A DNA stretch of 64,000 nt from Mytilus trossulus (GCF_036588685.1 NC_086378.1:33085578-33149577); one strand, 5' to 3'. Numbered from the stretch's first letter, positions 34,672 through 47,683 are shown. Program-made: numbers and translations. The notes: a model not told the origin generated them from the sequence alone.

Positions 34672-34889
34672 TATATAAAGTATACATAAAATAAATGTCT
34701 TGTTTATCTTGGAGATAGAACCATCCAGTCCGTCTTGCCCAAACTCCTGTTTGTGTAAAGAAGTAGATAAAAGTTTATATACAGCTTGAAGTTTTGTTGA
34801 ACTGGTACGACACAAAATATTGTCAATTATAATTCGAGTGTAAAAGAAGTATTTGCAACTTCCACAAATGACTAACTACTAATATTCAG
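34672..34889 (+). promoter_or_regulatory. Candidate TATA promoter and 5' non-coding exon
   Basis: TATATAAAG at 34672-34680 is a good TATA box. About 210 bases later TATTCAG|GTGAGT (junction after 34889) is a strong splice donor. A transcript starting near 34705 would give a non-coding exon of about 185 bp ending there. The next plus-strand gene is the SLC4 transporter, whose first coding exon has its own acceptor at 49468 and therefore needs an upstream exon. That this is the exon is inference; no transcript evidence is available from sequence. Confidence 0.3.
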
Positions 34890-35382
34890 GTGAGTAAAAC
34901 AAGCAAATACTTTGCATTTTTTCTCCAAAAAAGCATGATTTTAAAAACAAATTTTAGTAAAAAAATACTTAATTCTTAATTATTATAGGAATTAAAGAAA
35001 TTCATTCCCACAAAAGTACTATTTTATCAGCTTTAATGAGTTAAATAAGATATTCTATTGCAAAATAATATTGACTAATTTGTAACCTCAAACTATGCAT
35101 AGTTTCACTTTATTTTTTTTAAAGTAAGATTTTTTATGACTTCAAGATGATCTCTTTCCAAATGAATCGTGCTTTACACATTATATACATTCAAACAAAA
35201 TAATAATAGATTCACGTCATCGGATTGCCAAGTGCATTTTTCGGATAATTATTGTCAAAATTCGTTGATATTATCATACGCAATTGACGAATGAACATAA
35301 TAAGTCCAGTGCTGCAGATTTAAAGTTCACCATAGAAAATGCAATTTCCTGTAATTTCTAAGCATAATGTCTAGCTCTGGGG

Positions 35383-35508
35383 TTGAAGTCATAAAACTTT
35401 GCTCAGTGCTCGGAGCACAAAAATCATGCTCGAAACACCCTGGGCTTGAAGTCCTAAAACTTTGCTCAGTGCTCGGAGCACAAAAATCGTGCTTGAAACA
35501 TGAAATCC
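35383..35508 (+). repeat. Two-copy tandem repeat, 63-bp unit
   Basis: 'ttgaagtc(a/c)taaaactttg' starts at 35383 and 35446. Each unit contains the dyad GTGCTCGGAGCAC followed by 'aaaaatc(a/g)tgct(c/t)gaaaca'. 35510-36630 shows only AT-rich DNA and a short minus-strand frame without family features. Confidence 0.8.
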
Positions 35509-36633
35509 AGCATTATGATTGGTTAAATTTGGAGTACGAGTACTAAAAACTAACTCGAAAGTTTATGACCGAGATGCCTGGACTTTATAGTGCCGAACTA
35601 TCTCCACCGTTGGACTTTTAAACACCTTTAGCGATTGAATTAACTTCCACTTTCTTTTGCTTTATATCGTATGTGCTTAACTTTATGTCTACAGCGCTAT
35701 AACTAATATATCTATTATCGCTTTATTTGTTAAAATATATACAGCGCTAGAATGTACATCTCCATTGCTCAAATTTTAATCTACAGTGAAAGACTTTTAA
35801 AACTATGTATGAGATTAACAGTGCTCCGTCGAAATGCACGTGTACGCATGTTAGGGATAAATATATGAAACGATACATTCGATAATCGAACATTTGAATG
35901 ATGTGGCTGTTACTGGGACGTTGTGTTTTATCTTTAACTTATAAAAAATTCTTATTCATATAAGAAATAGGTTGGCTATTGAAAAATTTTACGTAACTTG
36001 TAGTCATGCTTTATTATGAAATATACGAGATTTCTGACATTTGCGCTATCGCTATCATAGTTGACATAAACTTGGCTGTAATTAAAATATAAAAACGTAG
36101 TGAAGTTGACGCGTTCGCACTCTTTTCGGAGTTTTAAACTGCAACGGGAACGGATAGCTCCCCAACTTTGAAGATATATCAATATCAGATGAGCTATTAC
36201 ACAACAGTGACCTAACATGAGTAAACAAAACGTGGACAAGGAAGATGTTTTAGATACTTTTGGGGCTTATAATCTATTAGCATTAGTATAAAGCTAATGC
36301 CAAATAAAAGCTGAACGTACACAACTTTAGGTTTAAGTTACTGAAGACAAAGATATTGTTTTTGTCCTAAAGACATTTCCATGTCAACTTGCGGTGGTTA
36401 ATAACAAAAAGTGTAAGTCAAGAAACTATGAATTGCTCCAAATTAGAAAAAAATAATGTTCCTCGGGTGACTATAATAGAAAAACAAAGTATATGGGGTT
36501 TCCATCCGTGACACAAAACCAGTACATCATCAAGAGAAAACATACACTAAGCAAAAGAACAGCGCTGTAAGTGCTATTCCTCATCTCAAAGTTACAATGA
36601 GGCTTTCAACATGGAGCAAAACCAGCTCTGACC

Positions 36634-36897
36634 TCACTGCAAGTTTAAGACGGCCCCTAGTACGAGCTTGAACGGAACTCTTTGTCTTTGCATGAATAAA
36701 ATAGTCACATCATTTTTATTTGCATCTAAGTTTTTAACTAAAATACAAATAGACTCAATGTCATAGTAGTTTTTTTCCTTAACTGCTAAAATGTCAGCCA
36801 AGAACTTGGTCGGTCTTGTGGACAAACCTACACTTATAACTTCAGCAATTATCATGAAATTGAACCCGTCTAGCTCTTCATCAAGACTACTATGCAT
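36634..36897 (-). other. Unassigned 87-codon open frame
   Basis: The predicted peptide has a more protein-like composition than the other short frames: an acidic start MHSSLDEELDGFNFMIIAEV, then charged/hydrophobic alternation with KNLDANKNDV and a basic tail. I do not recognise it. It could be an exon of an unannotated minus-strand gene or chance. The flanks show no clear splice or promoter signal. 36900-39190 is otherwise featureless. Confidence 0.15.
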
Positions 36898-39195
36898 ATA
36901 TGTTTACATCTAGAAAAAAACGTTTTCAAGTGGTATTTTTTCTTAATTTTAGTGTAATATTTGTCTGCTGAAAATTTTATGAATAAATTGACTAAATAAT
37001 GTCATTGTGCTGTTAATATTTGTTTAACTTAATGTATAAATTAAAAGACGGGTATCGCTTTAATACAAATAAGGTCATTATAATCTAAAGAAATTTTCCT
37101 TGGTTATTGTGACCTATCAAAGAATAAAAAAGAAGAACACATAGATATATAAATGAATGAATTATGTTCATCTTTGCTTAAAGGATTTATCTTAAATTGT
37201 CATATTTACTTAGAGACAGGTTTCCTAACTACTGAAGTTAAAGTATATATATTATAAACTTTGAAGGAGACAGCAATTATTGATTAAATTTTAAGGTATC
37301 CTTTAAAAGTGCCTATAAACCAATTATTTGTCCTACATTCAAAAAGTAGAAAGTAAATTCCAAAAGTGAACCTAAAAGATAAAAGAAAAGAAATGTTTTA
37401 GGGTAGGTTAACTTTTGGATTAAATGAAATGTTTGGTCGAATAAACATGAAGCTTAGTACCGTATCATGTTACATGTGAAGTGGACAGTTCAATTTATAT
37501 GTCAAATACGAGCGTTGACCTGAACATGAAAGTGGGATCAGTTTTAGGTGTCATATGAGGACATTCTGTCTTATTTGCCCATGTTGAACTTGTTTTTTGT
37601 CCTTATTTCATTTATGATTTTTTTTTTAAAGTTTTCGATATCTTTTCATTTTCTGAATATCTCATTAATCATATGAATGATTTTTGTTGATATATCAGCA
37701 GTTTATTTAAAAAAAAAAATATCAATTTGTTAATATTTGTATAAGGATGCGGTTGACCACTTATATGCAAAAAAGAATTGAGACAACATCGACTACGATG
37801 TCGTTTATACGCACACAAACACATATTATTGTAACGCAATTTATATTAAAATCCCCTTTCATAATACCTTCAATAGTTTATCAATAATTTGTAGGTGTTG
37901 TACTTTTGTATAGATATAAAGCTGTACGGAAAGGACCCCCGTGAACAATTGTCATACATGTACGTGTTGCATAACACGGTTTATCTATCATTTATCAAAA
38001 TAGCTAATTTAGTAGGTCAGTGTCAACATTGTAGGCATGTACTGTCTTGTATCATATCTATTTTGAATAAGTGAATCGAAAGGTTACATTGCCATGTGAA
38101 AGGATAACTATTTCAAAAACAATGACTTAGCAATATACGTTTGCTGCTGTTGTTTGTCATTTCCAAATCACAATTTAACTTCAAGGGAGATTGTTTTTCG
38201 ACATTTAAAAAAAAAAAATAACACTAAAAGGTATCGGAAAAAATCTGATTCAGTTTATTTTTTTTTGTCATCTGCGTGACCACAAGATTTTTTTCTCATC
38301 AAATTTGGGATCAGAACATACTGAGTTTTCTGTTTGCATACTTTTGTATTTCTCATTGCATACATAAAGCTATCAGTTATCACACGACCAGCGTTATTTA
38401 AATGAGTAGAGTCACATGGTACAATAAAACAGGTTTAAGGCACATGTCTTATGTTTTTGTTGTGAATGGAAGGCTGTTACACTACTCATACTTACTCCAT
38501 TAAGAATTTTGTATTTAAAAAAAATAGAAGTAATATAGAGAGCCAATGAGTAACTTTTTGATTATTGGTTCAGAATTATGATATTCATAGTCAGAGTTTG
38601 TATATAATTTATCATACATTAACACACATGAAGATAAAATATATTTATTAGTAAAAATGAATTTTTCGGAACTAATTTTTGAAGATTTATAGAAATCAAA
38701 TGGACTATAATATTGAAACCTCATTTCAGATCACATTTCCTTCAGATAGAACTATAATATGTTTTCAAACATCTTTGACTACTATCAGTTACAAAATCCT
38801 TGAAAATTATAGAAAATTCTTTGTTTGAAAAGAAGATAAACACATTTTACTGACTTTTAAAAAGTATTTAAGTTTTGTTTGGTGATTAAGATATTTCACT
38901 TTATAAAGTACACCAATATGATAGGTAAATGTTGCTTCTATGTAAAGCAGTCAATGATCGAAAGTGTTTATTTACATATATATATTTGTATAAGTTCCTA
39001 CATTAAAACAGTCATACTGTGTCGCCAACTTGATTGATCGGTTGTCGTTTGCTTAACATCTAGTGGTAGCAAGTATTTCACGCAGGACAATCGCCAACTT
39101 AAACCATTTGAATAATTTAATAAAACTTAAAAGAAAAATTCAAAATCATTTGAGACTTATAGAAACTGAGTATACTCGTAGTGGAATAATCGTTT

Positions 39196-39321
39196 CAGTG
39201 GCGGATCCAGGGGGTGGGGGGTGTAGTTCCGGTTGGTACTCCCTTTTTTTGACGATCAATGCATTTGAAAGGGGACATGTGGTTGGACCCCCTGTTTTTA
39301 AAATGGCCGGATCCGCCTCTG
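39196..39321. mobile_element. hAT-type MITE, CAGTGGCGGATCC family
   Basis: Starts CAGTGGCGGATCCAGGGGG and ends GGCCGGATCCGCCTCTG, a clear inverted end pair on a 126-bp element. An open frame that runs through it is fortuitous. Relatives lie at 28881-29025 and 52147-52205. Confidence 0.75.
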
Positions 39322-39844
39322 CATTTGTTTTATAGTAAATGTAATATCACTGTAAGTGTAAGATATTTCTAATCTTTAACTTCTCTTATTGGGTTGTAGG
39401 TGCTTTGCATTTGTTGTTGTTTTTTCATTGAATACACGATAAGCCACACATAGTTTTCTAACAGGGTTATGTTTCTAACTCTTGTACAGCCATACAGAAA
39501 ATATATGAATCACCAGAGTTGTTATGCATATATCAATGTGACAAAATAGATCACACACAATAGTATCAGGCCTTCAAATAAGTGACACGAGTCTATTCTT
39601 AAAGTCAACTTAGTATTGTTTGTCATTTACACAAGATTGTTTGATATATTTACCAAATCAGGCAATTGGTTTTCCCTCTTTAATTTTTTTCACATTTTTG
39701 TCTGTCGAAGGCTGTAAAGTGCACTGTAAAGGTTTAATTTCTCTTTCTTTGGTCTGTTGCTGTTGACATTTCGAGTGTCTCAGAGGCTATCATACCACTT
39801 ATCCATATTTTTATATGAACTATAAAATACAAAAACTCCTTGTT

Positions 39845-40110
39845 GAAGACCGTACCTCGACCTATAATAGCTTACTTTTACAAATTGTGGAGAGTTGTCT
39901 TATTGGTACTCATACCACATCTGCTCATAGCTACTCACAACAAGCAAATGGTATACCAAAATCACATTCGATATGTGATTGTATCTTAAAGTAATCACTT
40001 GCAGCAACAAGTAATTCACCAGCTGTGTGTTTTAAAGTAAGGAGATGTGGTGTTGGTGCCAATGACACAACTATCTACAACAAACCAAATAAGGTAGTGA
40101 AACAGCTATA
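39845..40110. repeat. Two opposed, diverged family B fragments
   Basis: 39845-39930 is a minus-strand fragment ('gttgaagaccgtac', 'gagttgtcttattggtactc', 'ataccacatctgc'). 40040-40110 is a plus-strand fragment ('gagatgtggtgttggtgcc', 'gacacaactatc'). Both are more diverged than the copies at 41652 and 46228. 40110-40840 shows nothing else apart from a short unaccepted frame. Confidence 0.55.
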
Positions 40111-40843
40111 TGGAATATGGTCATAAAATTTTCGAGTACGATTATTGATTAAATCGGAAATCAACCAATCAAATAACCAGATTTGACAATATCTAAAACT
40201 ATTTGTCGAATGCAATCTAAAGTTTCTTTTACTACGTTATTTGGTGGAATAAAAAGAGAACGGTTGTCTAGTTTGAATTAATACCACATCTCATATAGCA
40301 GATACTCAAATTGAAGACTTGTTTATCGAGACTACAAATTTCATTAAGGATTCTGTGTTGTGTCCGTTTATAAATATTTTACGTTTTAAACGAATCAATG
40401 TCAAAACCACATGAAAGTTGATGAATTATAAACAAATCCGACCAAAACAAGAAAATAGAAAAGAAGCGGACATTAAATTGCTATACCAAGATGAAGAAAT
40501 ATTCCTGTCTATCAGAACAACTATAATTATAGATTCCTTTCATTTGTTTCAAACGGGTATCAAATACAAGACCCCAACTGAAGAACATTTGATATTAGAA
40601 TAGAGAACCAGTAATGATGCTTATACGTTTGAAGTATACAGTCCAAAATATCCCTCACTGTCCGATAAAAGAAGCCGATTTTTACGTTCAAGCAGTAATA
40701 TTGTAACTACCAGAGCCAATATAACTAAGTTACCATAGAAATGATTGGATTAGGTTACATTCATTTGACTAGTAACGATAAAACTTTACTATTCCCTTCT
40801 GAATAGTTCAATTGACTGATATGTTTAAAGGATTTAGTCCGTA

Positions 40844-41250
40844 GCCCCAGTCACACTGTCACGTTTCAAGAGCTACGTTTTATTATGTTTTGTAAGCGTA
40901 ACGAAGCGTATCAAAACGTGATGATCCTTTGTTCAAGACTGGACATGTCCCGTATGTTTTGAAAATTGAACAGCAAATGTAGAGAAAATTTAAACGAAGA
41001 AGAAACCTAGTAAATACGTATCAAAGCTTGGCGGAACGCAACAAAACCTGATTTACCTTACTACGTATCGAAACGTATCAATGCATGGTGAAAAAGTGGT
41101 TCTACACGTACTAATACGTAGCACAACGTGATAAGAACAGAGCACAAACCTAGTGAAACCTAGTTTTCAAAATAACGGGATATTTTGTTCAAAACGTAGC
41201 TGAAACGTAGAATTATAAAACTTAGTTAAACTTGACAGTGTGACTGGGGC
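40844..41250. mobile_element. 407-bp MITE with perfect 17-bp terminal repeats
   Basis: GCCCCAGTCACACTGTC at the left and its exact complement at the right. The interior carries many 'aaacgta' and 'acgtatcaaaacg' units pointing in both directions, which look like subterminal binding repeats. Non-coding. The terminal sequence resembles that of the compound fold-back cluster in the SLC4 intron (AGCTGGGGTCACACATTCACG). Confidence 0.75.
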
Positions 41251-41469
41251 TTTTTAAGGCTTTACCTTTTATGAAACTTTACGTAAAGATTAATACGAAT
41301 TAGTAAGGAGAACATTTCTACAGAAAAGCAGTTTCAAATGAAATTGTAACAAAAAATAATACAAAATGCTTTTTTCCTGAATAACCAAGACAAAACAAAA
41401 AAACTATAGAGATTTCTAATTGTCTGATTTATATAACTAAAAGCGTCCGGATTCATACAAACCTAAAGC

Positions 41470-41830
41470 ACTCACGTTTATTGTCATTACGTGTTGCTCA
41501 GTATTTTGTTTTCTATGTTTTGCTTTGTATACTGTGTTTATATTTGTTTACCATGGCATTGTACGTTTGTTTTCGTCCTGTTAGTTATTTTTGCATCTCT
41601 TCTATATCCTAGCCAACCATATTGGTTGTTTTCAAGTTGTAAATATAAAAAAAGAAGATGTGGTATGATTGCCAATGAGACAACTATCCACAAAAGACCA
41701 AAATGACACAAAGTTAACAATTATAGGTCACCGTACGGCCTTCAACAATGAGCAACGCCCATACCGCATATAGTCAGCTATAAAAGGCCCCGATTAGACA
41801 GTGTAAAACAATTCATGCGAGAAAACTATT
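41470..41830 (+). repeat. Family A fragment followed by a full family B copy
   Basis: 41480-41610 resembles family A ('cgtgttgctcag', 'tttgcatctctt'). 41652-41830 is the best plus-strand family B copy: 'gaagatgtggtatgattgcc', 'aatgagacaactatccac', 'ggtcaccgtacggcc', 'agtcagctataaaagg'. Family B is interspersed at least nine times in this window and is abundant in mussel sequences as I remember them. Confidence 0.75.
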
Positions 41831-43074
41831 GGCCTTATTTATGTAAAAAAATGAAAGTCAACTCTGCATACCTTTACATAATTCGGTTAAGTCTGCGAGG
41901 TAAAAATCATAAGTGAAGTTTCAAATCAACACACTTATCTTGATTAAGTAAGTATTCGACCAGACATTACCTTTTTATACTTTCACGTATATTTGTGTTA
42001 TAGGTCGTATACTGTGTTTTGGTCCTTTGTAAAAAATCTATGGACCTTTGTATGAACAACTGACTAATTAAGTTTGGTGTATTGGTACTTCAGATATATC
42101 TCAAAATAAATTCTCTTATCTAGAATATCCCTTTGAACCAAATGTGTATGTGAAGGAAACGGTCCGTGTAGGAAACATACCATCGGTAGATATTAAAATA
42201 ACAATGTTTTGGATACAAGAACCTTTGCTGATATAAAATGAACTTTGTACGAAAGGTGGAATGGTACTTTTAATAGTATTTACTATCCGGGAACTAGGTT
42301 TCTCATCCCTATACTCAGGTCAATATAATTGAACACTTTGATGGAAAAACAAAATTCAGCAACTACTGTACATGTTTTACTAAGTTGGGGGAGTGATCAC
42401 ACTTATAATATAATATACAGGTAAACATACATTTGTCAATTGAGGTTTTTTTAATATTGTATTCGCTGCATGATTTAAATGTCGCAAAAAAACTTGTGGA
42501 CTAAGTTTTTATTGATATTAGGAAAAAAAGACGGTCACCAAAAATATTCAGATTTATTTCTCAGAAAGAATCTATCATTAAATAAGTGTATCTTTATGGC
42601 AAAGGCAATAATACCATTCCCCTAAAATGCTAAAAACTGATTGAATAGATAAACGTCTTTTTACCTTTGATGATTTTTGTTGTTTTTTTTTTTGTTTTTT
42701 ATTATTATCATTATTTTATTTGTTTATTCATTTATTGGGTGGGAGGTTGCTATTTTATTAAAATGAATAGAAATGATACTTTGGTATGCATACATTTTTG
42801 TTTTTTGTACGGCTATCAAAATTCAACATATTCGAATTTTTGTCATCATGAATACATGTATTTGTAACGCAAGATTGATATATCTTGAAAAGTAGTCTAA
42901 GGTCAAGTTTGTATGATAGAGTATCATAATAAGATATATACTAAAGGAAGAACCAGTTTAATGTTTATATGTGTATAATATATAAAACACGGTTTCGGTA
43001 TGTACATTGTTTTAATTTGTTATAGAATCGTTTTGTATATATTTCAAATGGTTCAATCTTTGTGCTTTAGAAAT

Positions 43075-43109
43075 GAATATTTAATACAGATGATCTGTAT
43101 TAAATATTC
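43075..43109. repeat. Perfect 35-bp palindrome
   Basis: GAATATTTAATACAGAT, one central G, then the exact reverse complement of the first 17 bases. It stands alone, with no surrounding inverted repeat. 41830-43070 holds AT-rich DNA and no accepted gene. Confidence 0.9.
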
Positions 43110-43589
43110 AATTCTATGAGATGGGTGGTATGTCTCTGTGATAACAATAACATAATCAACAAACATTGCATCATTTTACTGTTACAAGGACGTTCAGACA
43201 TTATCTAGACAAGGCGAATTTTAATATGCGCTTAAAATAGTTCAATATGGTAAAAGAGGTTAGGAAAATTAATGCTTATAAACAAATCCCTTAAAGCAAG
43301 TTATGTCCTTTTTGTTGTTCGTCTGTGTGCCATCTTTGAAATTCTTAAATAAATCCAAATAAACAAAAAGATGAACCAGTTTACAAAACAACGACTAATT
43401 CTTAAAATTTAACATTTCATGTTGCTGCATTTGAATACATGTCATAAAATACATCGTACTACATGTTAGGCTCAGAATTTAACCAATAAAAGTAAGGAAT
43501 TTGTTTCGAGAATTGGGGTTTGCTACAAAGGGATGTTTGGAATTGGTTGGAAGCAATCAATACTAGTATAAATCACACATCGAAAAATA

Positions 43590-43765
43590 ACTGACAATGA
43601 TATGGACAACGGAATGAAAAATGACAAACAGCCAAAAAAAAACCAGTTAAATAAACAGACAAAACTAAAGACTGTGGACCCCCCCCCCCCCCCCCCCACC
43701 CAAAAAAAAAACCGAGACGAACTCGTGTGACCTGAAATGGTATAGAGTTCCTGCTCCACTAATCA
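43590..43765 (-). repeat. Diverged family A fragment with a 20-base C run
   Basis: Contains 'aaaacc(a)gttaaataaacag', then about 20 C (43680-43697 and beyond), then 'actcgtgtgacctga' and 'gttcctgctccact', a degraded minus-strand family A end. The glycine-rich open frame across the C run is an artefact of the homopolymer. From 43765 to 46228 nothing is recognised; a 116-codon frame at 45504 shows no family features. Confidence 0.5.
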
Positions 43766-46227
43766 AACACCATCTTTTTGCTTTCCAGTTGAAATATTTT
43801 GATATACATCCAACTATTTGCACCAACTCGTGCACACAAATTCATGATGCTTCAAGTTTTCGTTAGTTAAACTATGAATTCTTTATTAATATATAATGTA
43901 TAATATGGCACCAAGCAACTACCTTCTGCTATTCGTCCTTTCATTTGATTGGCTAAGTAAACCTTTTGTTCTCCGGGTATTATCAATTTAATTGTTCATG
44001 TAACAAACATGTAATCTTTAAGTAAATATGCTGTAAATTTTTAATCCCGTGATTTTAATCCAATTTTACATTTGTCTAGATGACTTCAATGATATTTGCA
44101 ATAGTAAGATCATGTAATAATATAGATATAGGGTTTATCCATATCAATATAATCGGTAAAACAAATTAGATATACAAGCAGTCAAACAGTTTGTCTCGGG
44201 TATTTTGTTGATAACTTTGTATAACGTGATACTATTCACACAAATCTTGTTAAAGTATCAGTTTAATTGTTTGTTTACTCGAATATATATGATTAAAATT
44301 TGTAATCAAAATTGGAATTTTAAAACGAGTAGAGGTAATCTTGCCTTAAAAAAAGTTTTCAATTTATATTAGAGTATTCCCTTACAGAACATCTGTTAAT
44401 AATAATTTGATCACCGATTATTTGTAAACATTCTTTAGCCCGAAATCCGGAGAACAACAGGCCCCATATTCTACCTACACGTCCTACATCCAAATACACA
44501 ATAAAGAACAATCCATTATATGTTTTAAATGTATATATGAAATTAATGAGGGACTATAATACAATTGGATTCAAATCATATAATAACAATACGTACATTG
44601 CCGCAATTTGAATAGATATGCTATTTTTTTTAATTTATTTGCCATAATTAATCTATTTAAACTTTGTTACCAACCTGCTAGACAACACTAATTATTTTAT
44701 ATTTGAAAAATAAGTTCACTATCAACAAACCTTTTTTTATAAATACCCCTATTATTTGTTATCGGGGTGTATTGCCCTCCCTATCAGGAATGTTGAAGAT
44801 AACAGTATAAAAGACACAACATTTACCACAGTTTACCTTAAATGTATGCAGATACGGTCACAATTAGATTTTAAAAGCAATTCGGTGAAAAATCGCGTTT
44901 CCCGAATTTTTTAATATCACATATGTTATTTAAGAAAACGGAGTCATATTCGGACAATAGTGTAATTAGCAACTTTAAATCGGCATTACATTACCTAAAA
45001 TTATCTGGAAACCGATTCTACCTGTTGCGCAAGGTGAGTAAAAGAGCTGCTAATTACTATAGAGTCTCCTAATAGGGTGTTTGATTATGTGATTACTTTG
45101 CCGCTTTTAGAGTGATAATTTGATTACCAGGCCAACTATTTCTTAGTTATTTGATTATTTGATAATCCAGGACTGTATTTTATTATTATGTGATTATTGT
45201 GTTTAAAAAACAATGATTATGTGATCATTTTGGCAAAACATTTATGATTACTGTATATGGATACTTGGACATCCCCATGAGGAAATACCTAGATGCATGA
45301 AGGATTTTTTTTAACATTTGTTTATACTATTTAGCTTCATAAAATTGGTCTCTATACTTCACTTAGTTATCTCAAATTGGAATAAATGAATGCTTAAGAC
45401 GTGCTATGTTAAGTTTATTAATTCTTCAAGATCCAATTGCACTGTCCTTCTATTGTTATATTTTCTTCTTTCAAATCTTTCTTCAGAGTAAGAACTAATC
45501 TTTATGCATTTGACAAACTATCTTCTTTATTACGCGTGCGTACCGTTCTTATTGTTCTTTTATCTTTGTATTTATAAAATTGATTCTGTTAGTATTTTAA
45601 GTAAAACTGACGCAAGTTCAAACTGTTACGAAAAATCGAATCAATATAAGTGTGTTATTTGCATAGTTCAACTCTTTATCCTGCTATCAGCCAACTGCTG
45701 TACAAATGACATGTTCTCGAATAAACTTTTTTCTCATTATTTGCACAAATTATATGTCCTATCAACCCGCTTTAATGTTGTGCAAGCGGTAATGGGAATA
45801 TTTCTTTTTGCAAGAAAGCTCATTTTGGGTGTCCTCTTCGCGGTCCGCGTTTAAACTATGTGGATTTCTTTGAAAATCAAAATCATTTATATCGATTACA
45901 ACAACTAATTATGCAAGTGCCTGATGTAAATTTTCGGACAAAAACAACGTTTACAATGAATCAAAGTAACATAAACGTATTATATGCACATTTGCATTAC
46001 CGCAACAATATCTTTTTCGAAGCAATATTAGCGAATATAAATATGCCAAAACATGATGCATCATGGTGGTGGTCGTAAGAAAAAGAAAGAATGCAAATCT
46101 ACAGAAATTAGATCACTTGAACCTTTTGGTATCATTTACAGCATTTCATATTTTAGTTTGATATATCTTAAATTTGAAAACGACTTATTTAAAGAGAAAC
46201 AACAGACTCGAGAAAACTATTTTTTTT

Positions 46228-46430
46228 TTACATAAATAAGGCCTTTAGTTTTCTCGCTTGAATTGTTTTACATTGTCTTATCGGGGCCTTTTATAGCTGA
46301 CTATATGCGGTATGGGCTTTGCTCATTGTTGAAGGCCGTACGGTGACCTATAATTGCTAATGTTTGTGTCATTTTGGTCTTTTGTGGATAGTTGTCTCAT
46401 TGGCAATCATACCACATCTTCTTTTTTTAT
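46228..46430 (-). repeat. Family B repeat, full minus-strand copy
   Basis: Reverse complement of 41652-41830 with about 90% identity by eye, from 'gcctttagttttctcg' to 'atcataccacatcttc'. The adjacent open frames extend from repeat sequence and are not genes. Confidence 0.8.
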
Positions 46431-46899
46431 AATGATAGCACAATGCTTCTTCAAAAAGGTCTCACATTCTGGAATTTAATAATTTTCTTATTGAATCCAA
46501 TTGCTGGATTTTTGTTATTGTATACTTTTGTATGCAAGTGTACACATCAAGCAATTTATTTTATTAAATTGGTGGGTTGTCGTAGTTATACACTTTTTAT
46601 ACTATTTTCCATGTCTTCTTTATTCAGCTGGGCAAGTATTGTGTTATATTGTGCATTCAATTGCTCGCCTATTCTTAGTTTTTGTTTGGTCTGAAAGATA
46701 CAAGTATGAACTGGTTATCTGTTGTCCTGCATAATTCGGCACCAAGCGGTCAAACATTTTGTAGTGCTGAAAGGCTATAACTGCTTAAATTCCTAATGAT
46801 TTTTTTTAATCCGATCTATTCAGTCAATTAACAATTGTACATAACTTTTAAACCGAATTCATACTATTGTTTCAGAAAAGGGGAGAAGGTTTGGATCCA

Positions 46900-47210
46900 T
46901 AAAAACGTTTAATCCCGCTGCAAATGTTTGCACCTGTCCTAAGTCAGGAATCTGATGTACATAGTTGCCGTTTGTTTATGTAATATATACGTGTTTCTCG
47001 TTTCTCGTTTTGTTTATATAGATTAGACCGTTGGTTTTCCCCTTTGAATGGTTTTACACTAGTAATTTTGGGGCCCTTTATAACTTGTTGTTCGGTGTGA
47101 GCCAAGGCTCCGTGTTGAAGGCCGTACTTTAACCTATAATGGTTTACTTTTTAAATTGTTATTTGGATGGAGAGTTGTCTCATTGGCACTCACACCACAT
47201 CTTCCTATAT
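46900..47210 (-). repeat. Repeat module plus diverged family B copy
   Basis: 'ctgtcctaagtcaggaatctg' with 'gttgccgttt' (also at 12160 and 23350) precedes a diverged family B copy ending 'gtctcattggcactcacacc'. The modules occur in the same order as at 12150-12425, so they may be one composite element. Confidence 0.6.
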
Positions 47211-47607
47211 CTATAGACAAACAATAATACATTGAAATATGTTATTTTTAGGCACGAGTTGATTTCCTTTTTTTATGCTTTTATCGAATTTGGCTTTAAA
47301 ACTGCAATGTTTTATTTAGAATAATTATATATATATAACAACTTTCAAAACGTTTTCACATTCAGATAAAAGTTATAGGACTGTTCCAAATAAATATAAT
47401 TTGATGAGTGAAATTCATATTTTTCTGTTGGCTGCTGTCTGTCATATTTGTTTTTGATTACTAAAATAGACCGCTTGTTTTTCGTTGGTTTTTTTTGTGT
47501 TTTTTTTTTTTTTTTTGCACCTTCAATTTGCCTTTAATAGCTTTCTATGAGGTTTGGTTTTTGCTCACTGCTGACAGCCTTACGTTAACATGCATTTGCT
47601 TAACGTC

Positions 47608-47683
47608 ATTTATGGATATTTGTGGCATTGGCAGTCATGCCACATCTATGGATATTTGTGGCATTGGAAATCATGCCACATCT
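47608..47683 (+). repeat. Two-copy 38-bp tandem repeat within a family B end
   Basis: 'tatggatatttgtggcattg' ... 'catgccacatct' is repeated twice in a row. It derives from the 'tttgtctcattggcaatcat' end of family B. Confidence 0.8.

Noticed and set aside
43523-43759. Glycine-rich frame
   Set aside because: The glycines come from the C homopolymer read on the minus strand; the rest is repeat family A.
45504-45854. 116-codon open frame
   Set aside because: Cys/Tyr/Leu-rich composition typical of AT-rich chance frames; no recognisable domain, splice context or homologous copy in the window.
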